Origin: Nakamurella flava
GTDB lineage: Bacteria; Actinomycetota; Actinomycetes; Mycobacteriales; Nakamurellaceae
Assembly (NCBI RefSeq): GCF_005298075.1
Contig: NZ_SZZH01000001.1
Coordinates: forward strand, 744,001-808,000
DNA length: 64,000 nt
Direction of reading: 5' to 3'
Shown here piece after piece: positions 38,201 to 47,119 of this stretch. Within the stretch, counting starts at the first letter, position 1. Every line of letters starts with the position of its first letter. A program made the translations under genes and the position numbers. The notes beneath the pieces were generated by a model that did no database searches, was not told where the DNA came from, and was given only the letters and a program-made list of their open reading frames with translations.

Positions 38201-38521
38201 GCGATAGAGGATCTCGGTCTGCCGGCCGGGCGAGTTGACCAGCTGCTCACTGGCCGAACCCTTGGGACACAGCCGTCCGCGGGAGATCGGCGAGTCAGGG
38301 TCGCCCTCGATCTGCACGACCCGCTCATCCTTGACGAAAACCTTTTGGCCGCAACCCACCGCGCAGTACGGGCAGACGCTGCGGGCGACCCGGTCGGCGG
38401 TCACGGTCCGTGGGGTCACGGCACGGGTCTGCGGCGACGTCACCGCGGGCCCCCGGCCCAGCACGTCGCCGGAGCGCAGCTGCCGGACCACCGGCCACTG
38501 CAGAGGACTCCATCGCGCCAC
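35225..38521 (-). CDS. fdhA: Selenocysteine-containing formate dehydrogenase alpha subunit
   Basis: The two frames 38521-37958 and 37954-35225 are one gene: the in-frame TGA at 37957-37955 encodes Sec189 (QARI-Sec-HSATVPSLGASFGRGG), in the place of the molybdenum-ligand Sec of FDH-N/FDH-H. About 1098 residues. The [4Fe-4S] motif is C50-x2-C53-x3-C57-x27-C85. The opening WPVVRQLRSGDVLGRG is typical of actinobacterial FDH. The GTG at 38521 is the best start in that frame, though its ribosome-binding site is weak. The bis-MGD enzyme oxidises formate to CO2. No TAT motif is visible, so a cytoplasmic-side location is possible. A SECIS-like hairpin follows the TGA, and the window carries all sel genes. 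Confidence 0.93.
37925..37957 (-). promoter_or_regulatory. UGA selenocysteine codon with SECIS-like hairpin
   Basis: The UGA is at 37957-37955. Eleven nt later, 37943-37925 folds into a 7-bp stem GGTTCCC/GGGGGCC (two G-U pairs) with the 5-nt loop AGTCT. Bacterial SECIS elements have a short stem with a small G/U-containing loop at this distance, which SelB reads. Confidence 0.8.
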
Positions 38522-38662
38522 GACGACACCGTAACCCCGGAGCCCGACTGTCGGGTGATCGGTACCGGTATTTCGTGCTGAGCCCGCCGCGAAGGGGTAA
38601 TAGTTTGCCGCGCAAATGTTCCGGACCCAGGAATGGGGGCCGGCGTCCGGAGGAGGCAGCCA

Positions 38663-40129
38663 ATGTCGGCGGAAGCCATCGGGAAGACCGTCACCAGCAC
38701 CATCCCGGCCCGTCTGGACCGATTGCCCTGGTCCCCGTTCCACACCAGACTCGTCCTGGCCCTCGGCGTGGCCTGGGTGCTGGACGGGTTGGAGATCACC
38801 GTGGCCAGCGCCATCGGGGCGACGCTCACCGAGCCGAGCACCCTGGGGTTGTCGTCGGCCGAGGTCGGCCTGATCGCGACCGTCTACCTGGCCGGCGAGG
38901 TGGTCGGTGCCCTGTGGTTCGGCCGGCTGTCGGACAAACTGGGACGGCGCAAGCTGTTCATGATCACCCTCGGCGTCTACCTGCTCGGTTCCGGGCTCAC
39001 CGCCCTGACGCTCGGCTCGGGCACCGGCTGGGTGCTCTTCCTGTACGCCACCCGGTTCATCGCCGGCATGGGCATCGGCGGTGAGTACGCGGCGATCAAC
39101 TCGGCGATCGACGAGCTCATTCCGGCCAAGTATCGCGGGCGCATCGACATCGCCGTCAACGGGACCTACTGGTTCGGCGCGGTTCTCGGCACCCTGGGCA
39201 CGCTGTTCCTGCTCAACGTGCTGGACCCGTCGATCGGCTGGCGGCTCGGTTTCCTCATCGGTCCGGTGCTCGGCCTGGTCATTCTGGTCGTCCGCCGGCA
39301 CCTGCCGGAGAGTCCTCGGTGGCAGATCATGCACGGCCAGGCCGAGGCGGCCGAGGAGTCGATCACCGACATCGAGCACCGGGTGCGGGCCACCGGCCAT
39401 GATCTGCCACCCGTCGACCCGGACAAGTCGATCGAGCTGCGGCCCGAGCGCAGCCACGGGTACCTCGCGCTGCTGAAGGTGCTGTTCAAGACCTACCCGC
39501 AGCGGTCCATCCTGGGTGCGACGTTGATGATCACGCAGTCGTTCCTGTACAACTCGATCTTCTTCACCTACACCCTGGTGCTCGGCAAGTTCTACGGCGT
39601 GCCGGCCAGTGCCACCCCCTGGTATCTCATCGCGTTCGCGGTCGGCAACTTCATCGGACCGCTGGTGCTGGGGCACCTGTTCGACACCCTGGGCCGGAAG
39701 AAGATGATCGCCGGGACGTACATCCTGTCCGGCGCGCTGTTGGCGGTCAGCGCGTTCCTGTTCGAGGCCGGCCTGCTCAACGCGGTCACCCAGACCATCG
39801 CCTGGTGCGCCATCTTCTTCTTCGCCTCCGCCGGCGCTTCTTCGGCCTACCTGACGGTCAGCGAGATCTTCCCGCTCGAGGTCCGGGCCATGGCCATCGC
39901 CGTGTTCTTCGCCATCGCCCAGGGCTTCGGTGCGCTCGGCCCGGTGATCTACGGCTTCCTCATCGGCGACGGCTCCAACCCCACCGCGCTGATGTGGGGC
40001 TACCTGATGGCCGCCGCGATCATGATCGTCGGCGGGCTGGTCGAGGTGTTCCTCGGCATCGATGCCGAGGGCAAGTCGCTCGAGGACATCGCCCTGCCGT
40101 TGTCGGCGCTGGAGAACGCCGACCGCTGA
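38663..40129 (+). CDS. MFS transporter, sugar/metabolite-porter type
   Basis: The protein has 488 residues and 12 membrane helices with a large central loop. The MFS motif is GRLSDKLGRRKL after TM2 and GHLFDTLGRKKM after TM8. RFIAGMGIGGEYAAINSAIDELIPAKYRGR is the sugar-porter-type motif. The ATG at 38663 is preceded by GGAGGAGGCAGCC; the ORF's first Met at 38633 has no such site. It diverges from the FDH operon, and transporters of this type are often next to it in actinobacteria, so formate or a related acid could be the cargo, but this is inference. Confidence 0.88.
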   Translation: MSAEAIGKTVTSTIPARLDRLPWSPFHTRLVLALGVAWVLDGLEITVASAIGATLTEPSTLGLSSAEVGLIATVYLAGEVVGALWFGRLSDKLGRRKLFMITLGVYLLGSGLTALTLGSGTGWVLFLYATRFIAGMGIGGEYAAINSAIDELIPAKYRGRIDIAVNGTYWFGAVLGTLGTLFLLNVLDPSIGWRLGFLIGPVLGLVILVVRRHLPESPRWQIMHGQAEAAEESITDIEHRVRATGHDLPPVDPDKSIELRPERSHGYLALLKVLFKTYPQRSILGATLMITQSFLYNSIFFTYTLVLGKFYGVPASATPWYLIAFAVGNFIGPLVLGHLFDTLGRKKMIAGTYILSGALLAVSAFLFEAGLLNAVTQTIAWCAIFFFASAGASSAYLTVSEIFPLEVRAMAIAVFFAIAQGFGALGPVIYGFLIGDGSNPTALMWGYLMAAAIMIVGGLVEVFLGIDAEGKSLEDIALPLSALENADR

Positions 40130-40191
40130 GTCGACATGTCAGATATGACGGGTCCGAGGTCGGGAGACCGGTCGGTGGTGGCATGTCGATC
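40130..40191 (+). repeat. 62-bp palindromic repeat, copy 1
   Basis: The ends TCGACATGTCA and TGGCATGTCGAT can pair to form a 12-bp stem with two wobble pairs. The copy begins right at the MFS stop codon. It is about 70% identical by eye to 40422-40483, with equal length. Confidence 0.65.
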
Positions 40192-40403
40192 AGGGGCCCA
40201 CCCGCCTCGGCGGAGCGCGCGCTGCACCCGGTCGACCACGTCCTGCGGGCGGCAGAACAGCTCGTCGGCCAAGGCAACGGCAGTGGCCACAGGATTGCCG
40301 CGGTGAGGTGGCTGAGGAAAGCGTCGGCCGGCGCGGCGACCATCAGGGCCCGGCAGCGGGCAACCAGGTCGTTCGCCTCCCACGGGGCCTGAGCTGTCCG
40401 CAC
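40192..40403 (-). pseudogene. Remnant of an AbiEi/DUF559-like gene
   Basis: Reading leftward, one frame gives LVARCRALMVAAPADAFLSHLTAAILWPLPLP, which matches the core of abortive-infection AbiEi antitoxin-like proteins in actinobacteria (DRCRALL...AVFSHLTAARLWGLPLP). The continuation (DVVDRVQRALRRGGW, like HVxVP...RAPRRRGV) is in a different frame, so the gene has a frameshift near 40290. Neither end is present. The fragment is flanked by the two 62-bp repeats and is probably dead. Confidence 0.55.
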
Positions 40404-40421
40404 TCACCGCCCACGCCACCC

Positions 40422-40483
40422 GATCGACGTGCCACCAACGACAGGTTCGGGTCAGCAGACCCGTCGGGACTGGCATGTCGATC
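40422..40483 (+). repeat. 62-bp palindromic repeat, copy 2
   Basis: GATCGACGTGCCA and TGGCATGTCGATC form a 13-bp outer stem. An inner hairpin CGGGTC-AGCA-GACCCG (40448-40463) is nested inside. It has the same length and orientation as copy 1. The rest of the 40.1-40.5 kb gap holds only the gene remnant. Confidence 0.65.
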
Positions 40484-40541
40484 TGCGGAAGCGACTCGAA
40501 GGGGTCGCGCACGCCCGAGAACCCTTGCCATGCTGTGGGCC

Positions 40542-41444
40542 ATGGAGCTGCGCAGCCTGGAGTACTTCGTCGCGGTGGCCGACGAGCGGTCGTTCACCCG
40601 CGCCGCGCAGCTGTGCCACGTCACCCAGTCGACGATCAGCGCGCAGATCTCCGGTCTGGAGAAGCAACTGGGGGAGCCGCTGTTCGACCGCTCTGGTCGG
40701 GAAGTCGGGCTGACCGAGGGCGGGCAGGTGCTGCTGCCGTACGCCCGTCGCTGTCTGGCCGCGGCGGCCGACGCGCGGGCCGAGTTCTCCGCCCGGGCCG
40801 GGTTGGAACGGGGCGAACTGCGGATCGGCACCGGCGGCGGGGTGGAACACACCGCCATCCCCGAGTTGCTCGGACGGTTGCACCGCGAGCGCCCCGGCAT
40901 CGACATCCATCTCGTCGAGGCGACGAGTGGACCGCTGCTGGATCTGCTGTTGCAGGGCCGGCTGCACGCCGCCGTCATCGCCCGCCCGGTCGAGGCGCTG
41001 CCGCCGACCGTCACCGCCGCTCCGCTCTTCACCGGCCGGCTGGTGGCCGCATTCGACCCCGCGGTCTATCGGCTGGACGAGCCGGTGTCCCTGGCCGAGC
41101 TGGCCGGCCATCCGGTGATCAGCTACCCGACCACCAGCGCACTGCGGACCCGACTGGACGCCGCGGCCCGCGACCAGGGGGTCACGCTGGCGGTCAACTA
41201 CGTCGCCAACGACGTCCGCCTGCAGACGGCGTTCGCCCGCGAGGGCGTCGGTGTGGCCGTCTCGCTCGGCGCGGACCCCGCGCTGGGCGACCTGCGCGGG
41301 TTGGCCGTGCGCTCGATCTCACCGGCGGTACCGATCGAGAAGATCCTGGTCTGGCGGACCGACATCGTCGCCTGCGCGCCGCTCCGGGCTTTCCTGGCCC
41401 TGTGGAACGAGTGGTCCACCGACGATGAGCGACGGTCGGCCTGA
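40542..41444 (+). CDS. LysR family transcriptional regulator
   Basis: The protein has 300 residues. The HTH is ELRSLEYFVAVADERSFTRAAQLCHVTQSTISAQISGLEKQLGEPLFDRSGREVGLTEGGQVLLPYAR. A periplasmic-binding-protein-like effector domain follows. The ATG at 40542 fits the usual start of the family and TTGCCATGC lies before it. The target is probably nearby; the neighbouring hydrolase converges, so no divergent target is obvious. Confidence 0.9.
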   Translation: MELRSLEYFVAVADERSFTRAAQLCHVTQSTISAQISGLEKQLGEPLFDRSGREVGLTEGGQVLLPYARRCLAAAADARAEFSARAGLERGELRIGTGGGVEHTAIPELLGRLHRERPGIDIHLVEATSGPLLDLLLQGRLHAAVIARPVEALPPTVTAAPLFTGRLVAAFDPAVYRLDEPVSLAELAGHPVISYPTTSALRTRLDAAARDQGVTLAVNYVANDVRLQTAFAREGVGVAVSLGADPALGDLRGLAVRSISPAVPIEKILVWRTDIVACAPLRAFLALWNEWSTDDERRSA

Positions 41445-41478
41445 GCGCCCCGCATCGGGGGACGGAACGCTCAGGCCG
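41437..41478. terminator. Bidirectional hairpin terminator
   Basis: The 11-bp outer stem CGGCCTGAGCG/CGCTCAGGCCG encloses an inner CCCCG-cat-CGGGG stem. It overlaps the LysR stop codon and lies before the stop of the convergent hydrolase gene. Confidence 0.8.
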
Positions 41479-41498
41479 GTCGCCCGGCCATGTGGTGG

Positions 41499-42323
41499 TC
41501 AGGACCGGAAGAATTCCAGGAGATCGGCGTTGATGACGTCGGCGTGCACGGTCGGCATGCCGTGCGGATACCCCGGGTAGGACTTCAACGTGCCCTGCGG
41601 GAGCAGCTTCGCCGACAGCGGTCCCGAGTCGGCGTAGGGCACCACCTGGTCGTCCTCGCCGTGCATCACCAGGACCGGGATGTCGACCGCCTTCAGGTCC
41701 TCGGTGAAATCGGTCTGCGAGAAGGCGACCACCCCGTCGTAGTGCGCCTTGGCGCCACCCGACATGCCCTGCCGCCACCAGTTGGCGATGATGCCCGGGT
41801 CAGGCTCCACCCCGTCGCGGTTGTAGCCGTAGAACGGACCGGACGGGAACGACCAGAACAGCGAGGCCCGGTTCGTCGCCACCTGCTCCTGCAGCCCGTC
41901 GAAGAACGACTTGGGCAGGCCCCCCGGATTGTCCTCGGTCTGCACCATGATGGGCGGGACCGCCGACACCAGCACCGCCTTCGCGGCCCGGTCGACCCCG
42001 TGCCGGGCCAGATAGTGGATGACCTCGCCGCCGCCGGTCGAGTGACCGACGTGCAGCGCGTCGCGCAGATCGAGATGCCGCACGACGGCCGCCAGATCGT
42101 CGGCGTAGTGGTCCATGTCGTGGCCGTCGGCCACCTGCGCCGACCGGCCGTGGCCGCGCCGGTCGTGGGCGACCACCCGGTAGCCGTGGGCCAGGAAGAA
42201 CATCAGCTGGGCGTCCCAGTCGTCGGACGACAGCGGCCAGCCGTGGCTGAAGACCACCGGTTGCCCCGATCCCCAGTCCTTGTAGAAGATCTCCACCCCG
42301 TCGTCCGTGGTCACCGTGGGCAT
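41499..42323 (-). CDS. Alpha/beta hydrolase (non-heme chloroperoxidase/esterase type)
   Basis: The protein has 274 residues. The oxyanion motif SHGWPLSSDDWD, the nucleophile elbow GHSTGGGE (Ser95), the acid in VMHGEDDQVVP and the His in GYPHGMPT form the catalytic triad of cofactor-free haloperoxidases and arylesterases. DRRGHGRSAQ also belongs to this branch. It is cytoplasmic with no signal peptide. The natural substrate is unknown. Confidence 0.9.
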   Translation of the reverse strand: MPTVTTDDGVEIFYKDWGSGQPVVFSHGWPLSSDDWDAQLMFFLAHGYRVVAHDRRGHGRSAQVADGHDMDHYADDLAAVVRHLDLRDALHVGHSTGGGEVIHYLARHGVDRAAKAVLVSAVPPIMVQTEDNPGGLPKSFFDGLQEQVATNRASLFWSFPSGPFYGYNRDGVEPDPGIIANWWRQGMSGGAKAHYDGVVAFSQTDFTEDLKAVDIPVLVMHGEDDQVVPYADSGPLSAKLLPQGTLKSYPGYPHGMPTVHADVINADLLEFFRS

Positions 42324-42493
42324 CCGGCGGTCCGCCTCTCAGCACGGCGGGTCCGGAGATCGTCCGTCCCGCAGTCGATGTCGTCGACCAAGACGCTAGG
42401 ACGCGGCCGCCGTGTCCGATAGGTACCGGATCATGAGGAATTTCGATGGAGCCATCGACGCGACGGATGTCGACGACTCGCTGCTCGGGCGGA

Positions 42494-42508
42494 GGACCCT
42501 GCGGGTCC
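42494..42508 (-). terminator. Short hairpin after the histidine-kinase gene
   Basis: GGACCC-tgc-GGGTCC forms a 6-bp stem, 27 bp past the leftward kinase stop. It is a modest terminator candidate. Confidence 0.4.
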
Positions 42509-42534
42509 GTGGTCCGTCAGGGTGGTGGGACGTC

Positions 42535-44391
42535 CTAGGGGCCTGGGTCGCCGGTCGGGAAGGCCGGGCGGGCACCCGCGGGCAGGTCGAGCGGGAGCAC
42601 GGCAGTCATCAGGGTGCCGGCCCCGGGTGTGCTGACCAGGATCAGACGACCACCGAGGACATCCGCACGATCGACCAACCCCCGGATGCCGGTGCCGTTC
42701 TCGATCGCCGCACCCCCGCACCCGTCGTCCTCGATCTCGACGGTCAACGTCCCGTCGCGGACGGTGAGATCGACCGAGACCCGGCGGGCCCCGGCGTGTT
42801 TGATGACGTTGGCGACCGCCTCGGCGACCACGAAGTAGGCGGTGCTCTGGATCGCCAGGGGGAGGGGACCGATGTCCGCCAGGCGCAGGCTCGATCGGAT
42901 CGGCAGCCGGTCGAGCAGGTCCTCGGTCGCCGCGACCAGGCCCCGTTCGACCAGTGACGAGGGCATGACCGCGTGCACCAGGGCCCGGAGTTCGGCCGCC
43001 GCGGCGTCGATGCGCTGGCGCAGTTCCGTCGCGTGGTCCCGGGGTTCGGAGCCGATGTCGAGGCTGTTGGCCACCTGCTGCGCGTCGAGGGCCAGCAGCA
43101 CCAGCTTGACCTGGAGGCCGTCGTGCAGGTCCTGGGCGATCCGGCGACGTTCCTGGTCGGCGGTCCGCACGATCCGTTCCCGGGAGCGCCGCAGCGACTG
43201 CTCGCTGACCCGCAGCGCGGCGGTCAGCCGCTCCCGGTCGACCCCGAGGGCGACCACCCGGCCGGCCGCCCGGACCAGTTCGGGGTCGTCGATCAGGTCG
43301 GCGTCGTAGACGATCGCCGCGATCGTGCTGCCGGACAGCTCGATCCCGACCCACGCCCGATCGGCCCGTGACTCCGCCGGTAGTTCGACCGTCGTGCCCG
43401 CGGCGTCGACCCAGCGCTGCTGACCGGCGACCCGGAACGCGAGTTCCAGGCTGGGGTCGCCCAGGACGGACGACAACGCCCCACCGAGCTCGGAACGCTG
43501 GTCGTCGCCCGACCCCAGCCAGGTCGACAGTTCCTGCAGCTCGCCGGTGCGGGCGAAGCCGCCGCGAAACACGGCCGCCGCGAAGGCGACAGGGATGCCG
43601 GCGATGACGACCAGCTGCGTCAGGATGACCACGTCGAACGGCATTCCGAAGAAGCGGCCGAGCAGGTTGGCCGACAGCGGGATCCACAGCACCGCCAGCA
43701 GCCCGTAGCCGAACAACGGAATGAGGACCCGCCGCTGGAACGGCTGGGCGCGCCGCAGCCGGACGGCGAGGATCACCGTCGTGGCCACCATGACCGCGGT
43801 CCCGGACAACGCCTGCACCACCGTGCCGATCTCGAGCAGGTCGGGTCGGTCGGCGACGAACCAGGGCAGGCCCGCCGCAGCAGGATCGAAGGCATAGAGC
43901 GGGATCTGCAGAACGAAGCAGACCAGGTACCCGGCGATGACGGTCAACCGGGACGCCCGCCCCCGGACCCTCCCGGAAGGAAAAGCGTGCAGCAGGTGGA
44001 CCATGACCGAGAGGGGAGCGGTCGCGAACACCGCCCCCACGGTGGCGACCGGGATCGCGGCGCTGCTGCTGGCGGCGGCCAGGTTCAAGGTGATCCCGCC
44101 CCACACCATCAGCGCACCCATGCCGTTGCTGGGCCGGCGCCACCAGGCGAAGACACCGGTGACCACCCACAACCAGCACACGGCCGTGTAGAAGACCATG
44201 TACGACGTGGGCTGACCGCTGTCGACCAGGTTCGTGAACAGCAGGCTGCTGACTGAGACCACGGCAAGGGTGAGGAACAGCAGCGCGCGGCGCAGCGACC
44301 GGACCAGGTCGGAGGCGGCTTTGCGGACCCCCGGCACGCTGCTGATGGACGCCGGTCCCACAGTCCCCGGCGTGCTGTCCGGTGGCGTCAC
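42535..44391 (-). CDS. NarL-system sensor histidine kinase
   Basis: The protein has 618 residues. About seven to eight membrane helices fill residues 30-280. A GAF-like linker and then the HisKA_3 dimerisation box (RTADQERRRIAQDLHDGLQVKLVLLALDAQ, with phospho-His in LHDG) come next. The HATPase domain ends the protein (VVAEAVANVIKHAGARRVSVDLTV ... DDGCGGA...GIRGLVDRADVLGGRL). The GTG start overlaps the stop of the response-regulator gene (GTGA), so the pair is coupled. The signal is unknown. Confidence 0.9.
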   Translation of the reverse strand: MTPPDSTPGTVGPASISSVPGVRKAASDLVRSLRRALLFLTLAVVSVSSLLFTNLVDSGQPTSYMVFYTAVCWLWVVTGVFAWWRRPSNGMGALMVWGGITLNLAAASSSAAIPVATVGAVFATAPLSVMVHLLHAFPSGRVRGRASRLTVIAGYLVCFVLQIPLYAFDPAAAGLPWFVADRPDLLEIGTVVQALSGTAVMVATTVILAVRLRRAQPFQRRVLIPLFGYGLLAVLWIPLSANLLGRFFGMPFDVVILTQLVVIAGIPVAFAAAVFRGGFARTGELQELSTWLGSGDDQRSELGGALSSVLGDPSLELAFRVAGQQRWVDAAGTTVELPAESRADRAWVGIELSGSTIAAIVYDADLIDDPELVRAAGRVVALGVDRERLTAALRVSEQSLRRSRERIVRTADQERRRIAQDLHDGLQVKLVLLALDAQQVANSLDIGSEPRDHATELRQRIDAAAAELRALVHAVMPSSLVERGLVAATEDLLDRLPIRSSLRLADIGPLPLAIQSTAYFVVAEAVANVIKHAGARRVSVDLTVRDGTLTVEIEDDGCGGAAIENGTGIRGLVDRADVLGGRLILVSTPGAGTLMTAVLPLDLPAGARPAFPTGDPGP

Positions 44392-45044
44392 GCGGATTCG
44401 CGGGTCAGGTACTTGAGCACGGCCTGCACCCGCCGGTGCCCGTCGTCGTCGGCGGCCAGGCCGAGGGCATCGTAGATCCGGGACGTGTGCTGGACGACGG
44501 CCTTCTCGGTGATGACCAGCTCGGCGGCGATGGCGCCGTTGCTCCGCCCCTGGGCGACCAGGGTCAACACCTCGTGCTGTCGGGGGGTGAGCCTGCTGAT
44601 GGCGGTGTCGTCGTGACTGGCCCGGGCCACCATGATCGCCACGACCTCGGGGTCGATCACCGCGCCGCCGGCCGCTATCCGCCGCAGGTCACCGCAGAAG
44701 GTGTCGACGTCGGCGATCCGCTGCTTGAGCAGATAACCGATGCCCCGGCGCTTCTCGGTCAGCAACTCGATCGCGTACCGCCGCTGCACGTACTGGGAGA
44801 GCACGACGACGGCCATGTCCGGGTAGGTCCGCGCGACGTGCAGCGCAGCCACCATGCCCTCGTCGGTATGGGTCGGCGGCATACGGACGTCGGTGATGAC
44901 CATGTCCGGCCGCACCTCGTCCGTCAGGCGGATCAGGTCGTCGGCGTTCTCCGCGGCGCCCGCCACCTCGATGTCGGCGGACCCCAGCACCAGGCGGAGC
45001 CCATGGCGCAGCAGCGCCTCGTCCTCGCCGATCACCACGCGCAT
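44388..45044 (-). CDS. NarL/LuxR-type response regulator
   Basis: The protein has 218 residues. The receiver has the acidic pair GEDE, the phospho-Asp in MVITDVRMP, and the Lys in GYLLKQRI. The C-terminal LuxR HTH is SRLTPRQHEVLTLVAQGRSNGAIAAELVITEKAVVQHTSRIYDALGL. It is the partner of the kinase gene directly downstream. Promoters it controls cannot be named. Confidence 0.92.
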   Translation of the reverse strand: MRVVIGEDEALLRHGLRLVLGSADIEVAGAAENADDLIRLTDEVRPDMVITDVRMPPTHTDEGMVAALHVARTYPDMAVVVLSQYVQRRYAIELLTEKRRGIGYLLKQRIADVDTFCGDLRRIAAGGAVIDPEVVAIMVARASHDDTAISRLTPRQHEVLTLVAQGRSNGAIAAELVITEKAVVQHTSRIYDALGLAADDDGHRRVQAVLKYLTRESA

Positions 45045-45177
45045 GGCCGACCCCCGGGAAGCACGGCTCGGGCGCGGTGGATCCGCGCCGGCGACCCCAG
45101 TCTCGTGGATCGGCCCGGTCGGCGGAATGGACCCAGGCCCCCTGTCTGCAACCGGCGCCGCCCGGCGAGCCCGGGTG

Positions 45178-46101
45178 TCAGGGTCGCTGGTCGGCGGTGT
45201 CGAACTGACCTCGGAAGTACTCGCGCAGGGCTGTCATCGCCGGTGTGAAGGAGACCGCGCGGTGCCACGCCAAACCGATGCGCATGTCGGGAACGGGATC
45301 CCGCAGCACCACGGTGTCGACCTTCTTGCCCTCCAGGCTCCAGGGCCGGTAGACCATGTCCGAAAGGATGGCCACGCCGTCTCCGTTGGCCACGATGCTG
45401 CGCACGGCCTCGATGGACGACGTCTCGAGCAGCACCCGGGGCGAGAGCCCTCCCCAGTAGGAGCGGGTGGTGTAGTCAGCCTCGTCGACCGTCAGCTGGA
45501 CGTAGGGGTGTTCGGCGACATCGGTCAGCCGCACCTCCGGCAGGTCCCCGAGGGCATGGCCGGGAGCGTGCCAGAGCCGGCGGCGGGAATGCACCAGGGT
45601 CTCGTGGTCCAGTTCGCGGCGGCGGATGTTGGAGGTCAGCACCAGTCCCAGATCGAGATGCCCGGAGTGCAGCAGGTCTTCGACCTCAGGCCGATCGAGC
45701 TCCAGCCACGAGATCTCCACCTGCGGGAACATGGCCCTCAGCCGCTGCAGGTGGTGCGGGACGAAGTACGCCATGACGGTGTACGTGACCCCGACCTGGA
45801 TGTTGCCGCGCAGATCGGTGTCGCTCGTGGCCACCAGGGTGGCGTCGTCCATCAGTTGCAGGATGCGTCGCGCCTTGGGTAGGAACGCCCTGCCGGCCGG
45901 TGACAGGACGACCCCGCGGGGACCGCGGACGAAGAGTTCGGCCCGCAACTGCCGTTCGACCTCCTGCACGGCCATGGTGACCGCGGACTGCGAGACGTAG
46001 AGCTCGCGGGCGGCCGCGCTGATCTGCCCGGCGTCGGCCACCGCGACGACGTACTGCAGCTGTCGGAAGGACAACGAGGACATCACCGAGCTCGTCGTCA
46101 T
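45178..46101 (-). CDS. LysR family regulator of the pxp/carboxylase operon
   Basis: The protein has 307 residues. The HTH is SFRQLQYVVAVADAGQISAAARELYVSQSAVTMAVQEVERQLRAELFVRGPRGVVLSPAGRAFLPKAR. It is divergent from pxpA with 109 bp between the start codons, the usual LysR arrangement, so it probably activates the pxpA-NCS1-BCCP-BC-pxpB-pxpC operon in response to its substrate. The family site would include the palindrome at 46132-46141. Confidence 0.88.
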   Translation of the reverse strand: MTTSSVMSSLSFRQLQYVVAVADAGQISAAARELYVSQSAVTMAVQEVERQLRAELFVRGPRGVVLSPAGRAFLPKARRILQLMDDATLVATSDTDLRGNIQVGVTYTVMAYFVPHHLQRLRAMFPQVEISWLELDRPEVEDLLHSGHLDLGLVLTSNIRRRELDHETLVHSRRRLWHAPGHALGDLPEVRLTDVAEHPYVQLTVDEADYTTRSYWGGLSPRVLLETSSIEAVRSIVANGDGVAILSDMVYRPWSLEGKKVDTVVLRDPVPDMRIGLAWHRAVSFTPAMTALREYFRGQFDTADQRP

Positions 46102-46131
46102 GGAACCTTCCTTGTCATCAGTTCTACCGAT

Positions 46132-46141
46132 ATGACGTCAT
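46132..46141. promoter_or_regulatory. Candidate LysR-type binding site
   Basis: ATGACGTCAT is a perfect 10-bp palindrome in the gap between lysR and pxpA, next to ATAT-containing flanks. A LysR T-N11-A core could lie in the same stretch. Confidence 0.45.
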
Positions 46142-46210
46142 CAGGATATTGATCTTGTCGATCACAGTCCACCGCCATAGCTTCCATTCCCAACAGAGGA
46201 AGGCGGGCGG

Positions 46211-46999
46211 ATGACACGCACGGCACAGTCGGACCAACGATCGACCATCGACATCAACTGCGACATGGGTGAGGGCTTCGGCACCTGGACCGTCGGAGAC
46301 GGCGTCGATGATCAGATCCTGCCGATGGTCAGCTCCGTCAACGTGGCCGCCGGCTTCCATGCGGGTGATCCGCTGACCATGTCCCGCACGGTCGAGCAGG
46401 CCCATGGCCTGGACATCGGGATCGGGGTGCACCCCGGGTTCCGTGACCTGGTGGGCTTCGGTCGTCGCCACATCGCCGCCGCCCCGGAGGAGCTGGTCGC
46501 CGACGTGCTCTACCAACTGGGCGCGCTGCGCGAATTCCTGCGCTACCACGGTGCACCGTTGCAGCATCTGAAGCTGCACGGCGCCCTGTACATGCACGCG
46601 GCCGCCGACGAGCCGTTTGCCGACGCGCTGACAGCGGCGCTGCAGCGCATCGACCCGGACCTCCCCGTGCTGGTGATGGCCGGCTCCACCGTGGACGTCG
46701 TCGCCTCCGCGGCCGGGCAACCGGTGGTCCGGGAGTTCTACGCCGATCGCCACTACGGCGACGACGGCCGCATCGTCTTCACCCGCGACATCGGCGCGCT
46801 GGACGCCGACGCCGTGGCGGCCAAGGTGTTGCGGGCCTGCCAGGACGGCACCGTCGAGACCGTGACCGGCGGCACCGTGCCCATCGACTTCGACTCCGTC
46901 TGCCTGCACAGCGACACCCCTGGTGCGCTGGAACTCATGACCCGGACGCGCGCCGCGCTCGACACCGCCGGAATTGCGGTGCGCTCGTTCGCGCGTTGA
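46211..46999 (+). CDS. pxpA: LamB/YcsF family protein, 5-oxoprolinase subunit A
   Basis: The protein has 262 residues: TIDINCDMGEGFGTWTVGDGVDDQILPMVSSVNVAAGFHAGDPLTMSRTVEQA, GVHPGFRDLVGFGRRHI, LKLHGALYMHAAADEPFADAL and SVCLHSDTPGALEL are all PxpA signatures. In Bacillus PxpA with PxpB and PxpC hydrolyses 5-oxoproline using ATP. GAGGAAGGCGGGCGG precedes the ATG. It is the first gene of a six-gene operon that also contains biotin-carboxylase parts, so the substrate may be carboxylated on the way. Confidence 0.92.
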   Translation: MTRTAQSDQRSTIDINCDMGEGFGTWTVGDGVDDQILPMVSSVNVAAGFHAGDPLTMSRTVEQAHGLDIGIGVHPGFRDLVGFGRRHIAAAPEELVADVLYQLGALREFLRYHGAPLQHLKLHGALYMHAAADEPFADALTAALQRIDPDLPVLVMAGSTVDVVASAAGQPVVREFYADRHYGDDGRIVFTRDIGALDADAVAAKVLRACQDGTVETVTGGTVPIDFDSVCLHSDTPGALELMTRTRAALDTAGIAVRSFAR

Positions 47000-47119
47000 C
47001 CGACCCGCGGGGTGCCGCCACCGACCGGCCCCGCCCGATGCCGTCATAGGCGGCCGGCATCGGACCTCTCACATCCCGTCACACGCTCGCCACGAGCGTG
47101 CCCCCCGACAAGGAGCCTC

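Noticed and set aside
35243-38581. Very long rightward open frame (1112 codons) across the fdhA region
   Set aside because: It is the antisense of fdhA, with high-GC third-position bias. Its translation shows no family motif, while the other strand encodes a full formate dehydrogenase.
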